In this document: one piece after another, positions 1-10,879 of the stretch
Layout: the number at the start of each line of letters is the position of its first letter
Position numbering within the stretch: position 1 is the stretch's first letter
Assembly (NCBI RefSeq): GCF_000283155.1
Contig: NW_004454216.1
Span: forward strand, 10,551,701 to 10,615,700
Direction of reading: 5' to 3'
From: Ceratotherium simum simum
Taxonomy: Eukaryota > Chordata > Mammalia > Perissodactyla > Rhinocerotidae
Length of the DNA: 64,000 nt
The notes under the pieces: generated by a model
Told to the model about the DNA's origin: nothing
The model's input: the letters and a program-made list of their open reading frames with translations, nothing else
The model's database searches: none
Translations under genes and position numbers: made by a program

Positions 1-1180
1 CAGTCCTTGGAAATCGCTGATTTGATTTCTGTTACTAAAGATTATTTTGACTTTTTAACATTTCAGATAAATGGACTCATACAGTATAAACTTATTTGCA
101 TCTGGTTTATTTCCTACAACATAATATTTTTTATATTCATCCATGCTATTGCCTGTATCAGTAGTTTGTTTCTTTTTATTGTTTATTAGCATTCCGTTGT
201 ACAAATTTATGAAAATATGTTTATCAGTTCACCTACTAATAAATATCTGGGTTGTTTTCAGTTTCTGGCTCTTATGAATAAAGCTACTAAGAACATTCCC
301 ATGCAAGTCTTTTTAATGAACAGGTGTTCACAAATCTCGTTGATAAAAGTGAAATTGTTGAGTGATATAATAGGTATACATTTATATTTGTAAGAAATTC
401 CCAAACAGTTTTCTAAAGTGGCTCTGTCATTTTACACTCCCACCTCCTTGTCAACATTTGTTGTTGTAAATTTTTTTAATTTTAGCCATTCCATTGGATG
501 GGGAATTGTATCTAATTGTGATTTTAACTTGGATTTTCCTGATAACTAATGATGCTAACCATCCTTTCAATGCTTACTTGCCTTTCATATATCTTCTTTT
601 GTGAAATGTCTGTTCCACTATTTTGAGATTTTGCCCATTTTCCCATTGCATTGATTTGTTTTTCTTTCTGTGATAGCCAGTGTATCTATATACCTATCTC
701 TATCTATCTCTATGTATTATAAATAAATATATCAATACAAAGTTTTGAAATCATAGTAGTGCAAGTGCTCCAGCTTTGTTCTTATTTTACAAAACTATTT
801 TAATTATTTTAGATTGTATTTTCATGTCAATTTTAGAATCAATTTCTTGTCTATTTCTACCAAAATACATCTGTTGGCATTTTTATTTAGATTGCGTGGA
901 ATCAACAATTAAATTGGGGGAAAATTAACACCTTAACATTGGATCTCCCAATACATGAACCTAGCATATCTCACCATTTATTTAGGCCTCCTTTCCTTCC
1001 TCTCAGCATTATTTTGTAGCTTTCAGTGTACAAGGCTAGTAACTATTTTGATAAATTTATCTCTAAATATTTCATGTTTTTTGACGTGTCATCCATTTTT
1101 AAATTAGTTTCTACAATCATTTTTATACCATATATTCAGAAATAATAAATTTAGAGGGGACATTAATAGAGTTAATCCAA
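1..1180 (-). mobile_element. Old L1 (L1M-type) fragment, antisense
   Basis: The plus strand reads as the reverse complement of an ancient L1 3' half. About 60-400 corresponds to the 3' UTR/ORF2 end (CATCCATGCTATTGCCTGTA, AATAAAGCTACTAAGAAC). About 400-650 and 760-1130 correspond to ORF2 (for example ATTTCATGTTTTTTGACG near 1070). A low-complexity ATCTATCTCTA stretch at 685-715 marks where part of ORF2 seems to be missing. Many stops and indels show it is dead. The exact subfamily cannot be set by eye. Confidence 0.75.
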
Positions 1181-1275
1181 TTACAGAGTTAAGTCAAGTA
1201 TCTACTAGAACTTCTAATCTGCTCTATAGCCTCACAACTCAATGACAGGTGTGTCCCTTGCCCATTTCCAGTGAT

Positions 1276-1937
1276 AAGAAACACCCTTCTTTTTCACTTT
1301 GCATTATACCCTCAATGTCCATCCATGTTGTCACAAATGGCTGGATTTCGTCGTTTCTTATGGCTGAGTAGTATTCCATTGTGTATATATACCACAGCTT
1401 CTTTATCCATTCGTCCCTTGATGGGCACTTAGGTTGCTTCCAAGTCTTGGCTATCGTGAATAAGGCTGCAATGAACACAGGGGTGCATGTACCTTTGCAA
1501 ATTGGTGTTTTCAAGTTCTTTGGATAAATACCCAACAGTGGAATAGCTGGATCATATGGTAGTGAAATAAGTCAGAGGGAGAAGGTCAAATACCGTATGA
1601 TTTCCTTCATTAAGTAGTAGATAATAACAACAATAAACAAATACATAGGGACAGAGATTGGATTGGTGGTTACCAGAGGGGAAGGGGGGAGGGAGGAGGG
1701 TGAAAGCGATAATTCGGTACATGTGTGTGGTGATGGGTTGTAATTAGTATTTTGGTGGTGAACATGATGTAGTCCATGCAGAAATAGAAGTACAATGATG
1801 TACACCTGAAATTTTTACAATGTTATAAACCAATGTTACTGCAATAAACAAAAAATTAAAAAAAAATAAATAAATAAATAAAAGAAGTCTTTACATATTC
1901 AAAAAAAAAAAAAAAAAAAAAAAGAAACACCCTTCTT
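1276..1937 (+). mobile_element. Young L1 3' end with 5' inversion and TSD
   Basis: A 16-bp direct repeat, AAGAAACACCCTTCTT, flanks the unit at 1276-1291 and 1922-1937. From about 1292 to 1560 the L1 lies antisense: the minus-strand frame 1535-1239 encodes the L1 ORF2 C-terminal region (motifs WYIYTMEYYSAI and TWMDIEG, residues about 48-74 of 98). From about 1561 the orientation flips to sense. The 3' UTR then runs to TGCAATAAAC at about 1840 and an A-rich tail at 1858-1921. Opposite orientations of adjacent L1 parts inside one target-site duplication are the hallmark of twin priming. The insertion point, AT/AAGAAA, fits the usual L1 endonuclease preference. The element is 5'-truncated and not mobile. 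Confidence 0.9.
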
Positions 1938-3187
1938 GTTAAAGCAACCCATTGTAGTTTTTTTAAGTCGTTTTGATTAGGAGATTTTTTTTATGTTAAA
2001 GTGAAAGTTATACCCTTACATTTTTCACCTACCTCCTGAAAACTTTATAAAACAATTCTAATTGATCTTTAATATAAAAGTCCCTCAAATATTTGAAGAC
2101 GACTATCAAGTTTGTTTATTTGTTTTCTGACTGGCCTTTTCTCCAAAGTGAATATTCCTAGTTATTCTAATAGTTAATTATGTGGCACCATCTGAGGTTC
2201 CGGCAATCCACGTGATTGTTGTCCAGACAGCTCCAGTACGTGAATATCCTTCAAAGGTGATATCCAGAACTAAACACAGTGCTTACAGTGCAGCCTGTAG
2301 CATACCAGATGTAATGGGAAGATTATCCCTAAACTCGGACAATCCTGTAGTTTCACAATTTGGTCCTAAAGGCTCTTGGAATTGGATGTTCAACAATTAG
2401 ATGAATCAGTTCTTTGGTTAAGTGTGCTAGGAACTCTTGAGCAATGTTCACTTTTGTTTGTTTGTTTACCTATCTGTTTCTCAAAGTTCCCCTTAGTTTT
2501 CTGTTGCAGTGTTCTGTTCTGCAAAAACAATTTTTCATCAACAGATGCCAAAACAATTGCTCTCACAATGAAGACCTATTTGTTGAAAAATAGGTCATCC
2601 TTTTTGTGCCTGGTTTTATGCTACCTACACATGACTTTTATTTCTGCTTTTAGACTAGATAGACACCATGTTGAGTGAACACGAAATACGTCTCCAATTC
2701 TAATTGGATACAGGCTTAGTTAATCAAGAGAAAAGGTCAACAATTAACATAAATGAACATAAACACTTTACCCCTGATGTAAGCCAGGTAAAATAAGAAT
2801 TTTATGCAATCAAAGAAGAATGTAAATCTATATGCTAATTAACCCTTTATACCTTGGGTAAGTTCAAAGTTTTTAGTTGTTTATTTTCGAAGAAGAATGT
2901 GAGTAGATAGCAATAAGTGCAGTATGTTTCATGAAAGAACAAATATTTGGAAGTAAGTAAAGTTATTTTAAATTTAGGTTTAAAATCACTTTAATAATAT
3001 CTAATTTGCAAAAAAAGACATATCAGATAATTAAATTTTTACTTATGCTTAAATGCCTATTAATTTACAAAAGGATTCTTCATCATAGCTTTACTTATAA
3101 TAGGAAACTCTTGAGTATAATTAAACTGATATTAATTATGAGCATTTCAGATGATCAAATGGTCATCTCTGATTAATATATATTAAA
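1938..3187. other. Unassigned AT-rich intergenic sequence
   Basis: No repeat family was recognised with confidence. Open frames at 2182-2400 and 2376-2678 overlap in different frames. They lack splice context, domains or composition expected of coding DNA, so they are judged chance ORFs. The segment 2180-2400 is the least AT-rich part and could be an unrecognised old repeat. Confidence 0.5.
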
Positions 3188-3790
3188 TTAACCAAAGAGA
3201 GTCGTGTTAGCAAGATGGCAGAAAAAGAGGTTCCAGCCCTCATTCTCCCACAGAAACAACAATTTAGCAACCATCCACGGACAAAAAAGCCTTCCTGAAA
3301 TCTCCAGAATCCAGGTGAGGTTATGGCACCCTGGAGGAGCACAGAAATGAGAAAAGATGCATTGAAAAGGGTAAGGAAAACAGCGTTGCTCTACCTGTGC
3401 CACCTCTCTCCTGAATCAGCACACCACACAGCCCTGAGCGAGATCCCTCAGTCCATGTGTTTTCCTGTGAGAGGAAGATAGTGAAATGAGCACCTGACTT
3501 CCACAGAAGAGCATCTCCTTCTATCACACCTCACCCAGAACACTGAGGGAATCATCATGGTTAGGTAATTTAGGGGTAGCTAAGAAGAGAGAAAAGGGGC
3601 AGGAGCTCTCAAGAACCAGGATGAAGATCTCAACAGCCAGCCCATGGCTCCAGGTAGCGGGCTTGCCCCTTTCCCCAGGCAGCAGATTCATCCACCCTGG
3701 GACCCTGGCACTGGGCCCACCCTCCCTTAGACCCTGGAAGCTGGCTGATGGAGGTGGCATGGTTGCTGAAAGGAAAGGGTCTCTTGGTAT
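3188..3790 (+). mobile_element. Possible L1 5'UTR-like or ERV leader fragment
   Basis: This stretch is more GC-rich than its surroundings and begins near AGCAAGATGGCAG, a pattern common at the 5' ends of mammalian L1 elements. It continues with non-coding-looking C/G-rich sequence until about 3790. No frame carries a recognisable L1 ORF1. Antisense and sense ORFs (3188-3403, 3321-3527, 3524-3760, 3621-3893) overlap one another and show no domain. An endogenous retroviral leader is the main alternative. Confidence 0.35.
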
Positions 3791-4430
3791 TCAAAGTAGC
3801 ACCTTTCCTATAATTATGGAAGACAATTGCTGTAGGGCCACACAGCTGGTATTCTGTATGCAGCTCTCAGAGCTACAGATCTCAGGGCTGTGATTAAACC
3901 AGACAGTTACTAGATACCTCTGTCACCGACTAAATGCCCCAAGTAACTCAAAGGAGGTTTTGAAAGCACTTAGCTATTTCTCCAAGTTGTTTTTCAGTTA
4001 TGTTAAGAGATGCAATGACCAATCACCCAGAATCAGTACAAACCCCAGAGCGATGCCTGAGCACATGGGCTGAGAAGCGTCCAAAAGTTACCTCGCTTCA
4101 TTTTGATGTTAAGATCTCCACCCCAGAAGGAGCTTAGGCTTTATTAGCATAACAAGTGATGTATGTGAAAGCATGTTTTCAAACTATGCCTGCATGAGCT
4201 TATTCCCACCTCTACATGTGATGATGAAACTTCCCTTCTGAATATTCATTCTCCATCTGAAATAAAAGGTGTCTGTTTTCCCTTGCTCTGAGAGCCATGG
4301 CTTTGGAAGGGATTCCCCATGGTCTCCCTATTTGCTGCAAATAAATTGTACTTTGTGTGACAACTACTTCTGGTGAAGGCTCTGATTTCAACTCACCAAG
4401 AAGTGAACCCACTTTGGTTGAGTAACACCA
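3791..4430 (+). mobile_element. LTR-like sequence with polyadenylation-type end
   Basis: The 3' half resembles an LTR. An AATAAAAGG at about 4261 and a second AATAAA at 4341 (CAAATAAATTGTACTTTGTG) are followed by a T/G-rich stretch, as at an R/U5 junction. The block may end near GAGTAACA at about 4427. No clear TG start, primer site or target duplication was found, so the family and left boundary are unknown. It may belong with the preceding block as one element. Confidence 0.35.
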
Positions 4431-5239
4431 CCTCAAGCAAATATTTAGAAGTTGCTGTCACTAGTAATATTGAACTAAACCCTAAAAACCAAAATAAAGG
4501 AAAAATTTGGAAACATTACATTAAGAAAATTTTTTCTTTTATATCTATAGAAGTAATTCATAAGAACAAAGTAAAAAATGAGTAGATATATGAAAAATCG
4601 TATACAATATAAAAATGTATTATAAAACCTAAGTGAATGTAAAACTAAAATTTTAATTACTATAAAATTTTGATACCATTCTGAGATAATAAGAAAATAG
4701 ACCATTATGTGAGACATTTGAGATATTCAAAGTTTAAATGATAGTCTAAGAGCCCTTTCAGATCAGATATAAGAATACCTATATTTCTGGCTCTAACACT
4801 CTGCCCATGTGTTTATAAATTATAATTGGCTATATATATCTTTGATGAGCTTTTTATTCCTCAAGTAGAAGTGCTGTGGTAGGTAGATATGCTACTAATT
4901 TTGAAGGTGGGAAGATATAATAATTGGGAAAAATGGGTCATAGAAGCATAAAAAAATATTTAAGTTCATGCAACCTTAGTCTCGGGCTAACCAATAAAGA
5001 TTATGCTTAGATACATGTCAGTCTCCTGTGTTACTAGAAATTGGTATGGGACTCCTGCCCTTTTATGGTTCTCAGTTAACCTTAAAGATGACTCATTGAG
5101 ACAACTGTGGAAATGACAGATGGTCTAAATTTTGTCATCAAAGAAAGAATTACAACAAACTTAAGAAAAAACTCTTTTATGTATGTATGTATTTTGCTGT
5201 AACATTGCCTTAGTATTAAGATTTTTAAGGTTTTTATGT
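4431..5239. other. Unassigned AT-rich sequence
   Basis: AT-rich DNA with many stops in all frames. The ORFs at 4373-4585 and 4475-4717 are low-complexity (K/N/I/F-rich) chance frames. I see no promoter, RNA gene or assignable repeat. Confidence 0.5.
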
Positions 5240-5335
5240 TCATTACACACATATTTATTTACTGTTTAAAATAGGCCAGACACTAGGAAAGCTGCTAGTG
5301 TAATAATGGCAAAACAAGATGCTCTGAAATAGCAT
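5240..5335 (-). repeat. L2/MIR-type 3' end fragment, antisense
   Basis: The order TATTTATT, then GGCCAGACACTAGGAAAGCTG, then ATAATGGCAAAACAAGA matches the antisense of an L2-family 3' terminus (mammalian ancient repeat). It is heavily diverged, so assignment is by pattern only. Confidence 0.4.
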
Positions 5336-5669
5336 ATGTTTATGTGGAGAATATAGACAAGAGTGGTTTAGGGGCAAAAATTAGTCTAAATTAATACTGC
5401 AACAGAATTCATTTCTTTCTTTCTTTTGTTTTTTGCATTAGAATTCCTTTCTTAAAAGTAGACAACTTTGTTTAGCAAAACACCTTACGGAGCGATAACC
5501 TTCAAATCATGACTGAGATTGGCTGGGCATCAGAGATAGTTAAAATGTAAAAAATGGATAGTTAAAAGATGAAGGATGAAGAGAAAGGAGATGGAGTTGA
5601 AGGAGGGCTTGAGAATATCAGAGGGGACCAGAACTTTAGAAGAGATAACCAGTTTCTCTAGAGGTGTAA

Positions 5670-6083
5670 ATAAGTGTTTTGTTAGTGGCTTTGAGTTGCT
5701 TCTGACTCCTAGCAATCCCATGTACAGTAGAGCAGAACCTTGTCTGGTATTTCTGTCCCATCCTCTCACCTTCTGATGCTACATCAGACAATGCTTCACT
5801 GCTGTTCACAGGGTTTTCAGGGCCAATTTTTTCAGAAGTGGGTGGCCAGGTCCTTCTTCCCAGTCTGTCTAATCTAAAAGCTCCACTGAAACCTGTCCGC
5901 TATGGGTGACTCTGCTGGTATTCAAAATACTGATGGCATAGCTTTCAGCATCACAGCAACACGCAGCCGCCACAGTGTGACAACCAACAGATGGGTAGTC
6001 TGGTTCCCTGACCAAGAAATGAACCCATGCCATGGCAGTGAGAGCCCTGAATCCTAACTGCTAGAACACCAGGGCTGGCTCCA
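5670..6083 (-). mobile_element. Composite SINE with tRNA-Glu head, antisense
   Basis: On the minus strand, 6083 down to about 6005 reads CCCTGGTGTTCTAGCAGTTA, then GGATTC, then GGGTTCATTTC, then GGTCAGGGAACC. This is a recognisable tRNA-Glu derivative with degenerate A and B boxes (A box about 6050-6062, B box about 6020-6031). The body continues leftward to about 5670 and ends in a region containing the GGAGTCAGAAGCAACTC-type motif. That motif resembles tails shared with RTE-mobilised SINEs. It is clearly distinct from the tRNA-Ser ERE family elsewhere in the window. Divergence is high and no clean target duplication was found. Name in databases not determined. Confidence 0.65.
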
Positions 6084-6433
6084 TGAACAAGTGAGAGACT
6101 TAAAAATATAGGAATGCCTATTATTAATTTTTAATTTGTTGCTGTTCTGTGCTGGCTATAATGTAAATCCACTTAGTTTCTTCACATCTTCAGTCACACA
6201 GTCTTGAATTAGTGATATATCAGGAAGATAAGGTGGAGAATAAATATATAACCACATGCCTAGGATTTATGTGGTATCTAGCAGTGCAATGCAGGAGGGA
6301 AAAGAACAACACAGAAAAAAGGCAAAATACAAAATGGATATCAAAAACTCAGTGGAGATAGGTATATTGAAATGGATGCTGGTTTTCCCATCATGTATGT
6401 GAATTGCATAAGTTATCCATTAATACAGTTCAG
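6084..6433. other. Short unassigned spacer
   Basis: AT-rich sequence between the SINE and the ERVL provirus. I see no recognisable feature. Confidence 0.5.
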
Positions 6434-6993
6434 TGTTGAGGTGGTTAATTATATGTGTCAACTTGACTCTGCCACAGGGTGCCCAGATATCTGGTTAAAC
6501 ATTTGGCTGAGTCCGTGAGGATGTTTCTTGATGAGATTAACATTGGAATTGGTAGAGTGAGTAAAGCAAATTGCTCTCCCCAATATGAGTGGACCTCATC
6601 CAATACATTGAAGGCTTGAATAGAACAAAAAGCTGAGTAAGGAAGTATTTGCTCTCTCTGCCTGTCTTTGAGCTGGGACATCAGCCTTCTCCTGCCTTCA
6701 GACTCAAATTTGGACTGGAACTTATACCATTGGCTCTCTTAGTTCTCATACGCATACTTGGACTGGAACTTACACTATCAGCTCTCCTCTTCTAGGACTC
6801 TCAGACTCAGACTAGAACTATACCATTGGCTCTCCCAGATCTCTAGCTTGCCAACTGCAGATCTTGGGACTTCACAGCCTCCATAACCGTGTGAGCCAAT
6901 TTCTTTTGGTAAATCAATCAATCAGTAAATAGATAGATAGATAGACAAGACATCCTGTTGGTTTTTTTTCTCTGGGGAACCCTGACTAATATA
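6434..6993 (+). repeat. 5' LTR of ERVL provirus (MLT2-type)
   Basis: Begins TGTTGAGGTGGTTAATTATA and ends near CCCTGACTAATATA, the terminal motifs of MLT2-family LTRs. It holds three copies of a 48-bp unit starting at about 6712, 6760 and 6808, each opening with a GACTGGAACT-like motif and running into GGCTCTC. The usual A/T run before the 3' end is replaced by CAATCAATCA and GATA repeats at 6915-6945. The 560-bp length exceeds the 3' copy because of the extra unit and a deletion in the partner. Confidence 0.85.
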
Positions 6994-6996
6994 GAT

Positions 6997-7013
6997 TTTG
7001 GTACTGAGAGTGG
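6997..7013 (+). promoter_or_regulatory. Retroviral primer binding site (tRNA-Leu type)
   Basis: TTTGGTACTGAGAGTGG lies three bases after the 5' LTR. ERVL elements are named for priming by tRNA-Leu, and the site here matches the general TGGTACCAGGAGTGG form with two or so changes. It supports the LTR boundary and the plus orientation. Confidence 0.75.
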
Positions 7014-7097
7014 ATATAGAGGAACAGAATTTTAAGGATGAGTTTTCTGAATTGGTTCTGGGGTTTTTGAAATTGACTGTCTCTAATCCAGCAAGAT

Positions 7098-7466
7098 TTG
7101 AGGATGCTAAGTGACCCTACTTTCAGTAGTAAAAAGAGTACTAATAGTTCGTGGCATGATCTGGCAATAGAGACAGGCAAAATATCATCATTGGATACTC
7201 TTAACCAACCACTTATGAGAAGCAAGGTTCTGGGTGACTGTGTATATGATACTTTCAAACATTTTGGGCAAACTAATGTATATAATGAGATTGGCTGGTT
7301 GTTCCTATTATCCTTGGACAAAGTGGGGAAAGAAAAGGATGAGCTCAGATATTTGAATTACCAGCTCAAGCACTGCATAAATGACCTGGAAGCTTCTATG
7401 TGTGCCCTGAAAGAGAGCTTTAACTCCTTTAGCCATAGGGCTGAGGTTGGTGAAAATCAGATGTAG
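7098..7466 (+). pseudogene. ERVL gag-region relic
   Basis: A 122-codon open frame lies about 85 bases after the primer site, where the gag of an ERVL element belongs. It contains a hydrophilic, helix-prone stretch (residues about 70-110, rich in K/E/L) that could be a coiled-coil remnant. No CCHC zinc knuckle is seen. The rest of gag (about 7470-8500) is scattered through frames with stops. Identity rests on position more than on motif. Gag would form the particle core, but this relic is too short and truncated to do so. Confidence 0.55.
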
Positions 7467-8501
7467 GAACTCATTCTTCAATGGACTGAATTACAGCACA
7501 AGTTGAACTCCCAGCTTCACAGGGTGTTCACTGCTAAAGTGAGGGCATTGATTGGGAAAGAATGGGATCCTGTAAGTTGGAATAGGGACATTGAGCCCCT
7601 AAATTCTCTTCATTCTTCTTTGCCAAAGGAAGACGCCTCCTCACCCCCAGAAGTAGTGACTTCCCTACCCCAGTAGTAACAGCTTCCCCACTCACAGTGG
7701 CAGCAGCCCTGAACCTTGGTCTGAGGGGATTAACACTGCTTTGCCAGAGGAAACAGTAATGGCCTCCCCTGAGGCAATTGTCATGCAAGACAATGCTGAT
7801 TCTCCTCAGGACCCTTCCCCAACACCCCTTTTTGCACCTGTACTATAACCAGACTCAAGTCCCAGTAGGCCCCTACAGGTGAGGTACAAAGTAAAACTCA
7901 CGAGGAGGTGCATTACACACCAAAAGAACTACTTGAGTATTCTGATCTATACAGATAGAAATCCAGAGAACGCTGTGGGAATGGACAATAAGGGTGTGAG
8001 AAAACAGCTGAAAGAACATAAAGTGGGATCAAGGTGAATTTGTTGATATGGGCTACTAAACAGAGATTCTGCAGGGAAGTTAGAAACAGCTCAAATAATT
8101 CATTTGGTTGGCTGGCTGAACCATGGAACAAAAAGTGGCCCACAGTGAGTGAGGTGGAAAAGCCTACCCTGCCTTGGTTTAATGTAGAAGAAGGGATTCA
8201 AAGGCTTAGGTAGTTTGGAATGTTAGAACTGATTTGTCATTGAAGACTGACTTACAATGGGAGGGTCCAGAAGACATACCTTCTCCCAATACTTTAAGAA
8301 ATAAATTTATAAGTGGAGCCCCAGCATCCTTGTAGAGCTCTGGGATCACTCTTCTCTGTAGGCCAGACATTAGAGTGGGAACTGCAATCATTGAATTGGG
8401 AAACCTAAATATAATGGGAGAAATTGGATTCCGAGGTGGCAGTGGTCAAATGACAAGGCGAGTGTGGTTACCCTAATGAACAACAGAGTCAACCAGCAAT
8501 C

Positions 8502-8838
8502 AGAATAGTTTGACGTGGGGCTGGCCCCATGGCTTAGCGGTTGAGTGTGTCTGCTCCGTTACTGGTGGCCCGCGTTCGGATCCCAGCCGTGCACTGATGC
8601 ACCGCTTCTCTGGCCATGTTATGGCGGCGTCCCACATACAGCAACTAGTAGGATGTGCAACTATGACATACAACTATCTACTGGGGCTTTGGGGAGAAAA
8701 AGGGAAAAAAAAAGGAGGAGGATTGGCAATAGATGTTAGCTCAGGGCCGGTCTTCCTCAGCAAAAAGAGGAGGATTGGCATGGATCTTAGCTCAGGGCTG
8801 ATCTTCCTCACAAAAGAAAAAAAAGAATAGTCTGACGT
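8502..8838 (+). mobile_element. ERE1-like SINE inside the ERVL gag region
   Basis: tRNA-Ser-derived head from 8519 (GGGCTGGCCCCATGGCTTAG), B box near 8573-8583 (CGTTCGGATCC), body with the ACTGGGGCTTTGGGG motif at 8680, then two GTTAGCTCAGGG-type tail motifs (8730-8815) and an A-rich end. A 15-bp target duplication with one mismatch flanks it: AGAATAGTTTGACGT at 8502-8516 and AGAATAGTCTGACGT at 8824-8838. It inserted after the provirus. An open frame at 8510-8830 is only the SINE read through and is not a gene. Confidence 0.93.
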
Positions 8839-9239
8839 AAGCAGACCTGTGGTGTTGGCTAGGTGATCATGGTTTTCCTAGAAGTAAAATAAATAGAAAT
8901 CTTTCGTAAATTCTAATTTGATCTATACAAGCAGAACAGTTCTAGGTCAAGGGAATAGAAGTCTAACCTGAACCATAAAAACAGAGAGTCATGGCCCCTC
9001 AATCAATTCCCATCTTGAGCTGTTTTAGAAACCTAGAATCCCTCAAGTGAAGGAGAGGCTGGGTCCTCATGAGGAAGGACCCTGGTACACTGCTAAAAAT
9101 ATGTACCATTAATCTTTCTCCTAGACTTTGGCAAAAAAGCCTATGCCTTTTATCAGAGTAACTGTGCATTGGGGAAAAGGAAATAATAGGAACTTTTAGG
9201 GACTACCAAACATTGGCTCTGAACTGACACTAATTCTAG

Positions 9240-10140
9240 GAGATGCAAAATGTCACTTTGGTCTACCAGTCAGGGTAGGTATTTATGGAGGTCAGATAAT
9301 CAATGGAGTTTTAGCTTGGGCTCCATCTCACAGTGGGCCCAATGGATCCCCAAACTTATCCATAGTTATTTCCCCAGTGCTGGAACTCATAATTGGAATA
9401 GACATACTCAGCCACTGGCAAAATCCCCACCTTGGTTCCCTGACTGATGCAGTGAGGACTGTTACGGTGAGAAAGGCCACGTAGAAGCCACTAGAACTGC
9501 CATTACCTAGAAAAATAGTAAACCAAAGGCAATATCACATTTCTGGAGGGATTTCAAGTTCTGGAGGGATTCAAGGACTTGAATGATACAGGGTGGTGAT
9601 TCCCACCACATCCCCTTTCAACTCTCCGATTTGGCCTGTGTAGAAGACAGATGGATCTTGGAGACTGACAGTGGATTACTGTAAGTTTAACCAGGTAATG
9701 ACTCCAATTGTAGCAATTGCCGCTGCAGAATCAGATGTAGTTTCATTGCTTGTACAAATTAATACATCCTCAGTACCTGGTATACAACTACTGGTCTGGC
9801 AAATGCCTTTTCCTCCCCCATCTCTGTCAATAAGGCCCATCAGAAGCAGTTTCTTTTCAGCTGGCAAGGCCAGCAATACACTTTCACTGTCCTACCTCAA
9901 GGGTATATAAACTCCAGCTCTAGGTCATAATTCAGCTTTCAGGGATCTTGATCAACATTCCCTTCCACAAGATAGCATACTGGTCCATTCCATTGATCAC
10001 TTTATGCTGATTGGACCTAGTGGGCAAGAAGTAGCAACGATTATAGATTTATTGGTAAGACATTTGTGTGTCAGAAGGTGGGAAATAAATGCAACAAAAA
10101 TTTAGGGAACCTTCTACTTCAGTAAAATTTCTAAGGTCCA
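9240..10140 (+). pseudogene. ERVL protease-reverse transcriptase relic
   Basis: Frame pieces recall the end of a retroviral protease at about 9255-9450 (GGQIINGVLAWAP and IGIDILSHWQNPH), then RT finger motifs at about 9600-9680 (IPTTSPFNSPIWPV, SWRLTVDY). The RT palm has FSWQGQQYTF and LPQGYINS at about 9860-9915. The catalytic tetrad, normally Y-[IV]-D-D, reads S-I-D-H at 9989-10000, so the tyrosine and second aspartate are lost. Stops and frameshifts separate the parts (for example a TAA at about 9928). RT would copy the RNA genome into DNA, but this copy cannot. The order and the neighbouring RNase H and integrase make the call firm. Confidence 0.8.
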
Positions 10141-10879
10141 GTAGTATGGGGCATGTTGAGATATCTTTCTAACGTGAAAAGTAAGTTGTTGCATCTGGCC
10201 CCTCCTACAACCAAAAAAGAGGCATAATACCTAGAGGGACTCTTTGGAATTTGGAGGCAACTTATTTATCATTGGGGTGTGCTACTCTGGTCTATCTACC
10301 AAGGAACCCAAAAAGCTGCCATTTTGAGAAGGGTCCAGAACAAGAGAAGACTCTGCAACAGGTCCAGGCTGCTGTACACACTGCACTGCCACTTGGCCAC
10401 ATGATCCAACAGATCCAATGGTACTTGAAGTGTCAGTAGTAGATTGGGATGCTGTTTGGTGTCTTTGGCAGGCTCCCATAGGTGAATCACAGTGTAAACC
10501 CTTAGGATTTTGGAAGAAAGCCCTGCCATCCTCTGTGGATAACAACTTTCCTCTTGAGAAACAGCTCATGGCATCCTATTAGGCCCTAGTAAAAACTGAA
10601 CGCTTAACCATTGGCCACTAAGTTACTGTGTGACTTGAGTTTCCCATCGTGAACTAGGTATTAAGTGACCCACCAAGCCATAAAGTTGGATGTGCACAGC
10701 CGCATTCCATCATCAAATCAAGTGGTACATAAGTGACTAGGCCTGAGCAAGGCCTGAAGGCTCAGGTAAACTACATGAGAAGTGCCCTAAATGCCCATGG
10801 TCCCCACTCCTACTACACTGCTGTCTCTCTCCCAGCCTGCACCTATGGCCTCATGGCCAGCTCCCTACAATCGCTTGAC

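Noticed and set aside
1239..1535. 98-codon minus-strand frame that looks like a small protein
   Set aside because: It is the C-terminal end of L1 ORF2 within a truncated, inverted L1, not an independent gene.
2182..2400. 72-codon frame with ordinary amino-acid composition
   Set aside because: No domain, splice sites or promoter context. A second frame overlaps it, and it is of the length expected by chance in 64 kb.
6011..6083. Possible tRNA-Glu gene
   Set aside because: The cloverleaf is degenerate and the sequence continues into a SINE body, so it is the head of a SINE.
8519..8600. Possible tRNA-Ser-like genes at the ERE heads
   Set aside because: They lack a complete tRNA fold and are followed by SINE bodies with A-rich tails and target duplications.
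8510..8830. 106-codon open frame
   Set aside because: It is an ERE SINE read through, and similar frames appear in the other ERE1-like copies (50740-51045, 58503-58792).
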